The notes under the pieces are model-generated. The model was not told the DNA's origin, ran no database searches, and was given only the letters and a program-made list of their open reading frames with translations. Source: Anaeromyxobacter terrae (GTDB lineage Bacteria; Myxococcota; Myxococcia; Myxococcales; Anaeromyxobacteraceae). Taken from it: DNA of 64,000 nt. Of the stretch, positions 45,255 through 53,160 are shown one piece after another (within the stretch, counting starts at the first letter, position 1; each line of letters opens with the position of its first letter). The translations under genes were made by a program, and so were the position numbers. The DNA is taken from NCBI RefSeq assembly GCF_022690685.1, contig NZ_JALCYY010000029.1:1-64000 (forward strand). Direction: 5' to 3'.

Positions 45255-47255
45255 TCAGCGGCGACGCCGCCGGGCGCGCTCGGCGGTGAGCGTCTTCCCG
45301 CTCCACTCCTTGCCGTGCAGCGCCTGCACCGCGCCGTCGAGCGCCTCCGGCGCGACCTCGACGTAGCTGTGGGTGCGGCGAACCTCGACGGACCGCGGCT
45401 CGACGCTGGGTGCAAACGACGACAGGACCTCGCGCACTCGGCCTTCGTCCGCTCCGTCCTGCTCGCCGAGCGAGAGGAAGATCTTCGCGCGCGGCGGCCT
45501 CGCCGCGTCCTCGGCCCCGGCGGCGACTGCGCCGTTCCCCTCGGCGACGGCGCCTTCCGCCGCGCCCTCCCCCGCGCCGCCCTCGACGGACGGGTCGCGC
45601 CGGCGCTCGCCCCGGCCGCGCGTCGAGCGGCGGCCGCCCTCGCGCGACTCGGAGCCCGAGCCCGCGTCCACCGTCGCCTCCACGACCACCTCGCGCGCCT
45701 TGACGCCCGCCTCGGCAGCGGCAGCGGCGGCGACGGGCTCGCGGCGCTCCCGGCGCGGACGCTCCGAGCGCTCCGAGCGCCCGGACCGCTCCGACCGCTC
45801 GCCGCGGCGGCCGCGATCGCGATCACGCCCGTGAGCCTCGCGCGGCTCGACCTTCTCGCGGCGCTCGTGCTCCTCGCGCTTGTGCTCCGCCTTCTCGCGA
45901 TCCTGGGCCCGCTCCATCCGGTGGTGCGTGAAGAAGTACTTGAGCGCGAACGCCGTGAGGTACTCGCCGTCCGGGCGGTTCTTCAGCTCCTGGGCGAGCG
46001 GGATGAACGCCTCGAAGATGGAGGAGCTCATCCCGTCCTTCAGCTCCGCCACGTGGCGGTCCGTCCAGCGGTGCCGCGCCTCCTCGGGGGTGGGCAGCTT
46101 CTTCTCCTCGAAGGTGATCCCGAACTTCTTCTGGAGCACCGAGAGCGTGTGGATCTCGGCCCCCGACACGATCGAGAGGCTCGTGCCCTTCTTGCCGATG
46201 CGGCCGGTGCGGCCCACGCGGTGGAGGAACACCGCGGGGTCCTCGGGCAGCGAGTAGTTGATGACGTGCGAGAGGTCGGAGATGTCGATGCCGCGGGCGG
46301 CGATGTCGGTCGCCACCATGAAGCGGACCTCGCCCCGCTTCACCTTCGCCATCACGCGCTCGCGCTCCTTCTGCGGCAGGTCGCCGTTCAGGAGCTCCGC
46401 GTCGTAGCCGTTCCGATTGAGGACCGCCGCCACGAGCGACGTGTCGTTGCGGGTGTTGCAGAACACGATCGCCGTCTCCGGCTCCTCCGTCTCGATCATG
46501 TAGAGGAGGTTGCGCGGCTTCGGGTACGCATCCACCGCCGGGTACATCACGTTGTGGATGTTCTCGACCGAGTACTCGTCGCCCGAGAGGAGGATGGTCT
46601 CCGGCTCGGTGAGGTAGTCGTGGATGATCTGCTCGATGTCGGCCGGGACCGTCGCCGAGAAGAGGAGCTGCTGGCAGTCCTGCGGGAGGTTGTCGAGGAT
46701 GCGCGTCACCTCCTCGAAGAACCCCATGTTCAGCATCTCGTCCGCCTCGTCGAGGCAGCAGACCATCGCCTCGTCGAGCTTCAGCGTGCGGCGGCGGATG
46801 TGATCGTAGATGCGGCCCGGGGTCCCGACGACGATCTCGGCGCCGGCCTCGAGCTTCTGGAGCTGGTCGCCCATCGACGCGCCGCCGTACACCGCGACGA
46901 CCGACAGGTCCCGGTGCTTGGCGAGCGCGGTGAACTCCTCCGCGACCTGGATGGCGAGCTCGCGCGTCGGGCACATCACGAGCGCGGAGGGCTTGCGCCT
47001 CCCCTCGGGAATCCTCTCGAGGATGGGGATCGCGAACGCGGCGGTCTTGCCGGTGCCGGTCTTCGACCGGACGATCACGTCCTTGCCGTCGCGGACGGGC
47101 CGATAGGTCGCGGTCTGCACCGGCGTCGGCCGCTCGTAGCCGCGCTCGGCGATCGCGCGCCGCACCGCCTCGGAGAGCCCGAGCTCGTCGAAGGAAGCCT
47201 GTGAGACGTAGTCAGAGGGCGCCAGCTCGGGCGCCCCAGGGGTGGGGTTCTCCAT
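45255..47255 (-). CDS. DEAD-box RNA helicase with DbpA-type RNA-binding tail
   Basis: 666 residues. The Q motif is FDELGLSEAVRRAIAERGYERPTP-like at about 22-45, then SKTGTGKT, PTRELA, GTPGR, LDEADEML, SATVP, and in the second RecA domain VATDIAARGID and HRVGRTGRIG. The linker at about 455-590 is Arg/Glu/Ser-rich. The last ~75 residues (AKIFLSLGEQDGADEGRVRE, THSYVEVAPEALDGAVQALH) look like the RRM-like DbpA RNA-binding domain, so a ribosome assembly or cold-adaptation role like CsdA/DbpA is likely. ATG 47253-47255 follows CAGGAG. Divergent from the sigma factor gene. Confidence 0.93.
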   Translation of the reverse strand: MENPTPGAPELAPSDYVSQASFDELGLSEAVRRAIAERGYERPTPVQTATYRPVRDGKDVIVRSKTGTGKTAAFAIPILERIPEGRRKPSALVMCPTRELAIQVAEEFTALAKHRDLSVVAVYGGASMGDQLQKLEAGAEIVVGTPGRIYDHIRRRTLKLDEAMVCCLDEADEMLNMGFFEEVTRILDNLPQDCQQLLFSATVPADIEQIIHDYLTEPETILLSGDEYSVENIHNVMYPAVDAYPKPRNLLYMIETEEPETAIVFCNTRNDTSLVAAVLNRNGYDAELLNGDLPQKERERVMAKVKRGEVRFMVATDIAARGIDISDLSHVINYSLPEDPAVFLHRVGRTGRIGKKGTSLSIVSGAEIHTLSVLQKKFGITFEEKKLPTPEEARHRWTDRHVAELKDGMSSSIFEAFIPLAQELKNRPDGEYLTAFALKYFFTHHRMERAQDREKAEHKREEHERREKVEPREAHGRDRDRGRRGERSERSGRSERSERPRRERREPVAAAAAAEAGVKAREVVVEATVDAGSGSESREGGRRSTRGRGERRRDPSVEGGAGEGAAEGAVAEGNGAVAAGAEDAARPPRAKIFLSLGEQDGADEGRVREVLSSFAPSVEPRSVEVRRTHSYVEVAPEALDGAVQALHGKEWSGKTLTAERARRRRR

Positions 47256-47411
47256 GCGTAGACTCCTGCTCGCGCCTCGACCGTGTCGGGCGCGGCTCGT
47301 GAGCGGCGCATGGCGGCATCTCGCTAGGGACCGCGTCGGTCTCGGTCCAAGGACCGGAACCCGCGCCGTTCCGCGAAGACCCGCCACGCGCCGGTGCAGG
47401 CACCGCAGTTC

Positions 47412-47439
47412 TTGCACGCGGCGCCTCACCTCATATAAC
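47412..47439 (+). promoter_or_regulatory. Likely promoter of the sigma-32-type gene
   Basis: TTGCAC (47412-47417), a 16-base spacer and TATAAC (47434-47439). It lies in the 230-base divergent region with the helicase gene; the leader to the ATG at 47486 would be about 40 bases. Confidence 0.55.
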
Positions 47440-47485
47440 ACAACGGCGGGCGCGCGCCGGCATTCCTGGCGGCGCCCGAGCCCCC

Positions 47486-48454
47486 ATGCCGAAGCCCCCG
47501 CGCGACGACGAGGCCACCTCCCGGCCGCTCCCTCGCCTGCCCCCACGCGCCGAGCGCGAGGCCGGGGCCGGCGGGCTCGTCCGCTACGACCCCCTCCGCG
47601 CGTACATGGCGGAGCTCTCGCGTCATCCGTTGCTCTCGCGCGAGGAGGAGCACGAGCTCGCCGTGCGGTACCGGGAGACGGGCGACGTCGACGCCGCGTA
47701 CCGCCTCGTCGCGTCGAACCTCCGGCTCGTGGTGAAGATCGCGCACGAGTACCGGCGCACCGCGTTCCAGCTCCTGGACCTCGTCCAGGAGGGGAACATG
47801 GGCCTCATGCAGGCGGTGAAGAAGTACGACCCGTGGAAGGGCGTGAAGCTCTCCTCCTACGCGGCGTGGTGGATCCGCGCGTACATCATCCGGTTCATCA
47901 TGGAGAACTGGCGGATGGTGAAGCTCGGCACCACCCAGGCCCAGCGCAAGCTGTTCTTCAACCTCGCGAAGGAGCGCGAGAAGCTCCTCGCCCGCGGGAT
48001 CGACCCCACCCCGCGGCTCCTCGCGAAGAACCTCGACGTCGAGGAGAAGGACGTCGAGGAGATGACCGCGCGGATGTCGAGCGAGGACGTCTCGCTCGAC
48101 GCGCCCCTCCACGGGGACGAGGACGCCCGGCAGACGCGCCTCGATCGCGTCGCGGACGACGGCGCGAGCGCGCCCGACGAGCAGATCGGCGACGAGCAGC
48201 TCCGCCGGCTCTTCCGCGAGAAGCTCCAGGCGTTCTCGGGGACGATCACCGACGAGAAGGAGCGGTACATCTTCGACAAGCGGCTCCTGCCGCAGGACGG
48301 CGAGCCGCCCCTCACGCTCCAGGAGATCGGCGATCGGTTCAAGCTCACCCGCGAGCGAGCGCGCCAGATCGAGGCGAAGCTCACCGCGCGGCTGCGCGAC
48401 CACCTGCGCGCGGAGATCCCGGACTTCGAGCTGCTCGGTCCCCCCGAGGATTAG
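47486..48454 (+). CDS. RNA polymerase sigma-32 (RpoH)-type factor
   Basis: 322 residues. Region 1.2/2 reads [58 protein letters not shown], then the -10 recognition helix [20 protein letters not shown]. An RpoH-box-like segment ([19 protein letters not shown]) follows, and region 4 has [20 protein letters not shown]. This is the RpoH-like group; myxobacteria use several such sigma factors in heat shock and development, so rpoH itself is not certain. The first ~30 residues are an extra Pro/Arg-rich head. Confidence 0.9.
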   Translation: MPKPPRDDEATSRPLPRLPPRAEREAGAGGLVRYDPLRAYMAELSRHPLLSREEEHELAVRYRETGDVDAAYRLVASNLRLVVKIAHEYRRTAFQLLDLVQEGNMGLMQAVKKYDPWKGVKLSSYAAWWIRAYIIRFIMENWRMVKLGTTQAQRKLFFNLAKEREKLLARGIDPTPRLLAKNLDVEEKDVEEMTARMSSEDVSLDAPLHGDEDARQTRLDRVADDGASAPDEQIGDEQLRRLFREKLQAFSGTITDEKERYIFDKRLLPQDGEPPLTLQEIGDRFKLTRERARQIEAKLTARLRDHLRAEIPDFELLGPPED

Positions 48455-48461
48455 CGCGTCG

Positions 48462-49133
48462 TCAGTGCGTCGGCGGAGGGCCCGGGGCGCGCGCCGGCGC
48501 GACCCCCAGGGCGAGCTGGTAGGCGGCGCCTGCGATGGCGAGCACGAGCGCGACGACGACGATCGCGAGCGGGTGCGAGACGAGCTCCCGCGCGATCGGG
48601 CGGGCTCCGGCCAGCGCGACGGCGGCGGTGGCGGCCAGGACGCCGCCCACGGCGGACGCGAAGCCGACCGCCACCACGCGGGCGAAGAGCAGCGCGACGA
48701 GCCCTGCCACGAGGGCGCCGATCGCGGCGCCCAGCTCGGCGCGGCCGGCGACGGGCGCGTGGAGCCCGAGCAGGAGCCCCGGCAGCGCGCCCACTGCGAC
48801 GGGGAACGCGAGCGGGACGAGCGCACCCGCGGCGCCCGCGACGAGGGCGAGGACCGGCGCGGCCACGGCGAGCGAGATCCCGAGGTGCACCGCGATCGCG
48901 CCGCGGAGCGCGTACGCCCCGAGCGCGGCGACGACCGCGCCGCCTACGGCGGCGAGGCCCCGCGGGAACCGGCCGGAGACCGTGAGCGCGACGAGGCCGA
49001 GGAGCCCGGCCACGATCGCGACCACCAGCCCCCGCTCGCGGAGGAGCTCGGCGAGCCGGCCGAGATCCGCCGTGGCGGCGAGGGCCCGCGTCGCGAGGTC
49101 GAGGACGCTCTTGAACACCGACACGGCGCTCAC
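48462..49133 (-). CDS. Multi-pass membrane protein of unknown function
   Basis: About 223 residues (GTG 49131-49133; GTG 49122-49124 is an alternative) with six or seven hydrophobic helices built mainly of Ala, Val, Leu and Gly, and a short cytosolic head (FKSVLDLATRALAATADLGR). No conserved charged residue suggests a transporter class. The tail is Pro-rich. Convergent with the sigma gene with only 7 bases between stops, so the two transcripts probably overlap. Confidence 0.65.
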   Translation of the reverse strand: MSAVSVFKSVLDLATRALAATADLGRLAELLRERGLVVAIVAGLLGLVALTVSGRFPRGLAAVGGAVVAALGAYALRGAIAVHLGISLAVAAPVLALVAGAAGALVPLAFPVAVGALPGLLLGLHAPVAGRAELGAAIGALVAGLVALLFARVVAVGFASAVGGVLAATAAVALAGARPIARELVSHPLAIVVVALVLAIAGAAYQLALGVAPARAPGPPPTH

Positions 49134-49228
49134 CCTAGCAGCGGGTGGAGCGCGCGCCAACCCGACGACCGTGCCCGGGATTCCGCGGGCGCCCGCCCCG
49201 GTTTCCGCCTAAGATCCGGGCGAGATCG

Positions 49229-49996
49229 ATGCCCGGCCCGACCCGCATCCCCCGCCGCACGTTCCTCGCCGCGGCAGCGGCCGCCGCGGCCCTCGCCGCC
49301 CTGCCCCGGCGCGTTCGCGCGTTCTCCGACGACTCGAAGCTCGTCCTCGCGCAGGTGCAGCACGGCGGCAGCTGGAACCCGCGCCCCTCCGCGCTCCGGC
49401 GGCTCGGGTGGGAGCTCGCGCGGCGGACCTCCATCGAGACGGCGAGCGCGCCGGTCGCCGTGCGGCTCTCGGATCCCGGGCTCCACCGCTGGCCGTGGCT
49501 CTACCTCGCAGGAGCGGGCCCGCTCCCCCCGTTCACCGACCCGGAACGCGCCGCGCTCCGCCGTCACCTGCAGTACGGCGGATTCCTCGTCGTCGACTCG
49601 GCCGACGGCACGGAGGCCGGCCCGTTCGACGCGTCCGTCCGCCGTGAGCTCGCGAGGCTGCTCCCCGCCTCCCCGCTCGCGCCCGTGCCCCGCGAGCACG
49701 TGCTCAACAAGACGTTCTACCTGCTCGATCGCCAGGGCGGCCGGGTGCTCGTGAAGCCGTGGGTCGAGGCGCAGGCGATCGATGGCCGCCTCGCGGTGGT
49801 CTACTCGCAGAACGACCTCGGCGGCGCGTGGGCCCGGACCGAGCTCGGCGACTGGGAGTACCCGTGCACGCCCGGCGGCGAGGCGCAGCGCGAGACGGCC
49901 CTGCGCATCGGCGTGAACCTCGCGATGTACGCGCTCTGCACGGACTACAAGGACGACGCCGTCCACCTCCCCTTCATCCTCCGCAGGCGGAGCTAG
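49229..49996 (+). CDS. Tat-exported DUF4159 protein
   Basis: 255 residues. The N-terminus has a twin-arginine signal, RRTFLAAAAAAAALAALP, so it should be exported folded, possibly with a cofactor or metal. The body matches the DUF4159 pattern: LAQVQHGGSWNPRPSALRRL, YLAGAGPLPPFTDPERAALR, YGGFLVVDSADG, and a C-terminal NLAMYALCTDYKDD. The fold is like class-I glutamine amidotransferase domains without the catalytic triad. The VWA-type gene starts one base after its stop and is certainly cotranscribed. Confidence 0.8.
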   Translation: MPGPTRIPRRTFLAAAAAAAALAALPRRVRAFSDDSKLVLAQVQHGGSWNPRPSALRRLGWELARRTSIETASAPVAVRLSDPGLHRWPWLYLAGAGPLPPFTDPERAALRRHLQYGGFLVVDSADGTEAGPFDASVRRELARLLPASPLAPVPREHVLNKTFYLLDRQGGRVLVKPWVEAQAIDGRLAVVYSQNDLGGAWARTELGDWEYPCTPGGEAQRETALRIGVNLAMYALCTDYKDDAVHLPFILRRRS

Positions 49997-49997
49997 C

Positions 49998-52277
49998 GTG
50001 GACGGCGGGTACAACGCCTGGCGGCTCACCGCGCTCACGCCGCTGCCGGCCTGGGCGATCGCGCTCGCCGCCCTCGCCGCCGCCGGCGCCGTGCTCCTCG
50101 CGCTGCGCGGCCTGCGCTCCGAGCCCCGCCGCGCCCGGCGCGCCGCGCTCCTCGCGCTCCGCGCGCTCGCGGCGGTCCTCGCGCTCTTCCTCCTCCTCGA
50201 GCCCGCCGTCGAGCTCCTCCAGACCGCGCGGGTCCGCAACCGCTTCGCGGTGCTCGTCGACGCCTCCCGCTCGATGAACTTCCCGGTGGAGCGGGACGGC
50301 GAGCCCCGCGCCGCGGCGGCCGGCGCGTTCCTCGCGGGGCACCGCGCCGACCTCGAGCGGCTCTCCGACCGGGTGGACCTCGAGTGGTACACGTTCGGCG
50401 CGGACGTCGCGCCGGTGGATCCGGCGGAGGCCTCGCGCGGGATCCCCGGGCGCGCGGGCCGGACGGACCTCCTCGGCGCGCTCGACGCGATCGCCTCGGG
50501 CCAGAGCGGCTCGACGCGCCGGCTCGCCGGAGTCCTCGTGGTGTCGGACGGGGCGGACAACGCGGCCCTCTCGGACGGGGTCGGGCCGGAGGCCCGCGCC
50601 AAGGCGCGCGCGCTCGGGATCCCGGTGAACGCCATCGCGGTCGGGCGCGGAGCGCCGAAGGACCTCGCCGTCGAGCGCGTAGCGGTGGACGAGTTCGCGT
50701 TCGTCCGGAACACCGTCACGGTCGACGTGACGCTCCGCGCGCGGGGGTTCTCCGACGAGGAGGTCCGCCTCGTCCTGCGCCGCGAGGGGGCGGTGGTCGC
50801 CTCCGCCACCGTCCGGCTCGAGCGCGGCCGCGACCGCTACACGGTCCCGCTCTCCTTTGCGCCGGACGAGACCGGGACGTTCGTCTTCACCGTCGCCGCG
50901 CCCGTGTTCCCGGGGGAGGCGGTCGTCGAGAACAACGCGCGCTCTTTCGTGCTGCGCGTCATCCGCGACCGCGTCCGCGTGCTCCTCGTCGCCGGACGGC
51001 CGAGCTGGGACGTGCGCTTCCTGCGCGGCCTCCTCAAGCAGGACCCGAACGTCGACCTCGTGAGCTTCTTCATTCTCCGCTCGAACGCGGACGACGCGGG
51101 GCCGCAGCAGGACCTCTCGCTCATCCCGTTTCCGGTCGCGGAGATCTTCGGGGAGCAGCTCCGCACGTTCGACGCGGTCGTCTTCGTGAACTTCGCCTAC
51201 GCGCCGTACCGCGGGCTCGAGATCGAGCGGTTCCTGCCCGCGCTCCGCGAGTACGTCCGCGGAGGCGGCGCGCTCGCCATGGTCGGCGGTGAGCAGAGCT
51301 TCGGCGACGGCCGCTACGGCGAGACGGCGCTCGCCGACGTCCTCCCGGTCGCGCCGATCGACGGTTCCTCGATGGCCGAGGGCGAGGTCGCGCCGCGGCT
51401 CACCGCCGAGGGCAAGCGCCACCCGGTGACGAGCCTCGCCCCCGGCGACGCGGCGAACGAGGGAGCCTGGCGCGGCCTGCCGCCCATCACGGCGGTGAAC
51501 CTCACGCGCGCGCTCGCGGCCGGCTCGGGCGCGTCGGTCCTGCTCGAGGCCCCCGCGGTGCTCGTCGAGGGCCGCCCCGCGCCGCTCGTCGCGGTGCGCG
51601 AGGTCGGCGAGGGACGCACGCTCGCGGTCGCGACCGACGCCACCTGGCGCTGGGGGTTCCTCGCCGCCGAGTCGGGCCAGGGGAACCGGGCGTACCTGCG
51701 CTTCTGGAACCAGGCGCTGCGCTGGCTCGTGCGCGATCCGGGGCTCGCGCCGCTGCAGGTGGAGCCCGACGCGCCCGCCGTCGAGCCGGGGGCGCCGGTC
51801 GGGATAGCCGTCACCTCCCGGCGGCCGGACTTCGGGCCCGCCGCGGGGGACCGCGTGGCGGCCGAGCTCGTCGACGACGACGGCCGGAGCGTCGCCCGCG
51901 GGGAAGCGGCCGCCGGGGAGGACGGCGTCGCGCGCGTGGCGCTCGTCGCGCCGGGCCCCGGCGCATACAAGATCGTGGCGCACGGCCCCGACGGCGCGAC
52001 CGCGACGGGCGCGGTGGCGGTGCGCGGCTCGGGCCCCGAGGACGCCGACGCGGCGCCGCGGCCAGAGCTCCTCTCGGCCCTCTCGGAGGCGACCGGCGGA
52101 GCGTTCTCCGCGCTCCCCGGCGGAAAGCTCCCCGAGCTGAAGCTCGCGAATCCCGAGGTCGTCGAGATCGGCCGGCGCAAATCCATGCCCGTGTGGGATC
52201 GCTGGTGGTACCTCGCCGCCCTGGCGAGCGTGCTCGCCGGCGAGTGGGTCCTCCGGCGGCGATGGGGCTACTGGTAG
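49998..52277 (+). CDS. Membrane VWA / glutamine-amidotransferase-like protein
   Basis: 759 residues from GTG. Two N-terminal membrane helices (about 17-37 and 48-68) lead to a VWA domain with a complete MIDAS start LVDASRSMN (Asp88). An Ig-like beta domain lies at about 225-320. A GATase1-like Rossmann region is at about 325-560 (VRVLLVAGRPSWDVRFLRGL, REYVRGGGALAMVGGEQSFG, VGEGRTLAVATDATWRW). A last membrane helix is near 735-752. Such proteins occur with MoxR-ATPase/BatA operons and DUF4159; the MoxR and DUF58 genes are not here. Envelope complex assembly is inferred. Confidence 0.8.
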   Translation: MDGGYNAWRLTALTPLPAWAIALAALAAAGAVLLALRGLRSEPRRARRAALLALRALAAVLALFLLLEPAVELLQTARVRNRFAVLVDASRSMNFPVERDGEPRAAAAGAFLAGHRADLERLSDRVDLEWYTFGADVAPVDPAEASRGIPGRAGRTDLLGALDAIASGQSGSTRRLAGVLVVSDGADNAALSDGVGPEARAKARALGIPVNAIAVGRGAPKDLAVERVAVDEFAFVRNTVTVDVTLRARGFSDEEVRLVLRREGAVVASATVRLERGRDRYTVPLSFAPDETGTFVFTVAAPVFPGEAVVENNARSFVLRVIRDRVRVLLVAGRPSWDVRFLRGLLKQDPNVDLVSFFILRSNADDAGPQQDLSLIPFPVAEIFGEQLRTFDAVVFVNFAYAPYRGLEIERFLPALREYVRGGGALAMVGGEQSFGDGRYGETALADVLPVAPIDGSSMAEGEVAPRLTAEGKRHPVTSLAPGDAANEGAWRGLPPITAVNLTRALAAGSGASVLLEAPAVLVEGRPAPLVAVREVGEGRTLAVATDATWRWGFLAAESGQGNRAYLRFWNQALRWLVRDPGLAPLQVEPDAPAVEPGAPVGIAVTSRRPDFGPAAGDRVAAELVDDDGRSVARGEAAAGEDGVARVALVAPGPGAYKIVAHGPDGATATGAVAVRGSGPEDADAAPRPELLSALSEATGGAFSALPGGKLPELKLANPEVVEIGRRKSMPVWDRWWYLAALASVLAGEWVLRRRWGYW

Positions 52278-52593
52278 CCGCGCTGGCGGTCGCAAAGCTT
52301 TCCTCCTGGAAGCTGCCTCGCGCAGGCGTTTCGTTCCCCTCGCAGGCCGCCACGCCGGGAGCCCGGGCCGGGGACTGCCAGCCGTGCCCCTGATTTCCGG
52401 CTCTTGCACGCATGTCCGGCCCGCCAGCGGCTCGGGCACGTCGGCTGCATTGCCAGCGACTCGGGCACGTCGACTGCAACGGTCGGCGTGCGGCACCAGT
52501 CGCCTCCCGGGTGAGCAGGCACGGCTGCAAAATCCCGGACAGCGCCGGCCGTCCCCGTTCGCGGGCGACGGCCGGCGCGTTATCTTTCGAGCC
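52278..52593. other. Intergenic region before slyD with a 29-bp tandem repeat
   Basis: About 316 bases without a convincing gene. It contains the two-copy repeat at 52423-52480 and ends in a TATCTTTC patch that may serve as the slyD -10. Short frames on either strand have no ribosome site. Confidence 0.5.
52423..52480. repeat. 29-bp tandem direct repeat, two copies
   Basis: GCCAGCGRCTCGGGCACGTC followed by GRCTGCAYY occurs at 52423-52451 and 52452-52480 with four differences, mostly G/A. It lies about 110 bases before the slyD start. It could bind a dimeric regulator or be a recent duplication. Confidence 0.7.
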
Positions 52594-53079
52594 ATGAAGA
52601 TCTCGAACGGCACCGTCGTCGGCATCGACTACTCGCTCCACCTCGGCGACGGGAAGGTCATCGACGCCTCCGAGCCCGCCGAGCCCCTCACCTACCTCCA
52701 CGGCGAAGGGCAGATCGTGCCCGGCCTCGAGTCCGCGCTCGAGGGCCTGTCCGCGGGCGATCGCAAGCAGGTGACGGTGGCGCCCAAGGACGGCTACGGC
52801 GAGCACGACGCGCGCGGCATCCAGGAGGTGGACCGGACCGCGTTCCCGCCCAACTTCGAGCCGCAGCCCGGGATGGAGCTCACGGCCGAGGGTGAGGACG
52901 GCGAGCCCGTGCCGTTCGCGATCCGCGAGCTCCGGGGCGACAAGATCGTCATCGACCTGAACCACCCGCTCGCGGGCAAGACCCTCTACTTCGACATCAC
53001 CGTCCGTGACGTCCGCGAGGCGACCGCCGAGGAGCGGGAGCACGGTCACGCGCACGGACCGGACGGGCACGACCACTGA
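52594..53079 (+). CDS. slyD: FKBP-type peptidyl-prolyl isomerase (SlyD-like)
   Basis: 161 residues. The split FKBP domain has GIDYSLHLGDGKVIDASEPA, TYLHGEGQIVPGLESALEGL and VAPKDGYGEHD, with the insert-in-flap domain at about 70-128 and LAGKTLYFDITVRDVREA closing the fold. The tail EHGHAHGPDGHDH is a short metal-binding run, shorter than in E. coli SlyD. It catalyses prolyl isomerisation and chaperoning and may supply nickel. Monocistronic by context. Confidence 0.94.
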   Translation: MKISNGTVVGIDYSLHLGDGKVIDASEPAEPLTYLHGEGQIVPGLESALEGLSAGDRKQVTVAPKDGYGEHDARGIQEVDRTAFPPNFEPQPGMELTAEGEDGEPVPFAIRELRGDKIVIDLNHPLAGKTLYFDITVRDVREATAEEREHGHAHGPDGHDH

Positions 53080-53160
53080 TCGGCGACGGTCGCCGACGCC
53101 CGCGCGACGGCCCAGGCGCCGTCGCCGGGAGGAGCCTCGCCCGGGCGGCGCCTCGCGGCG

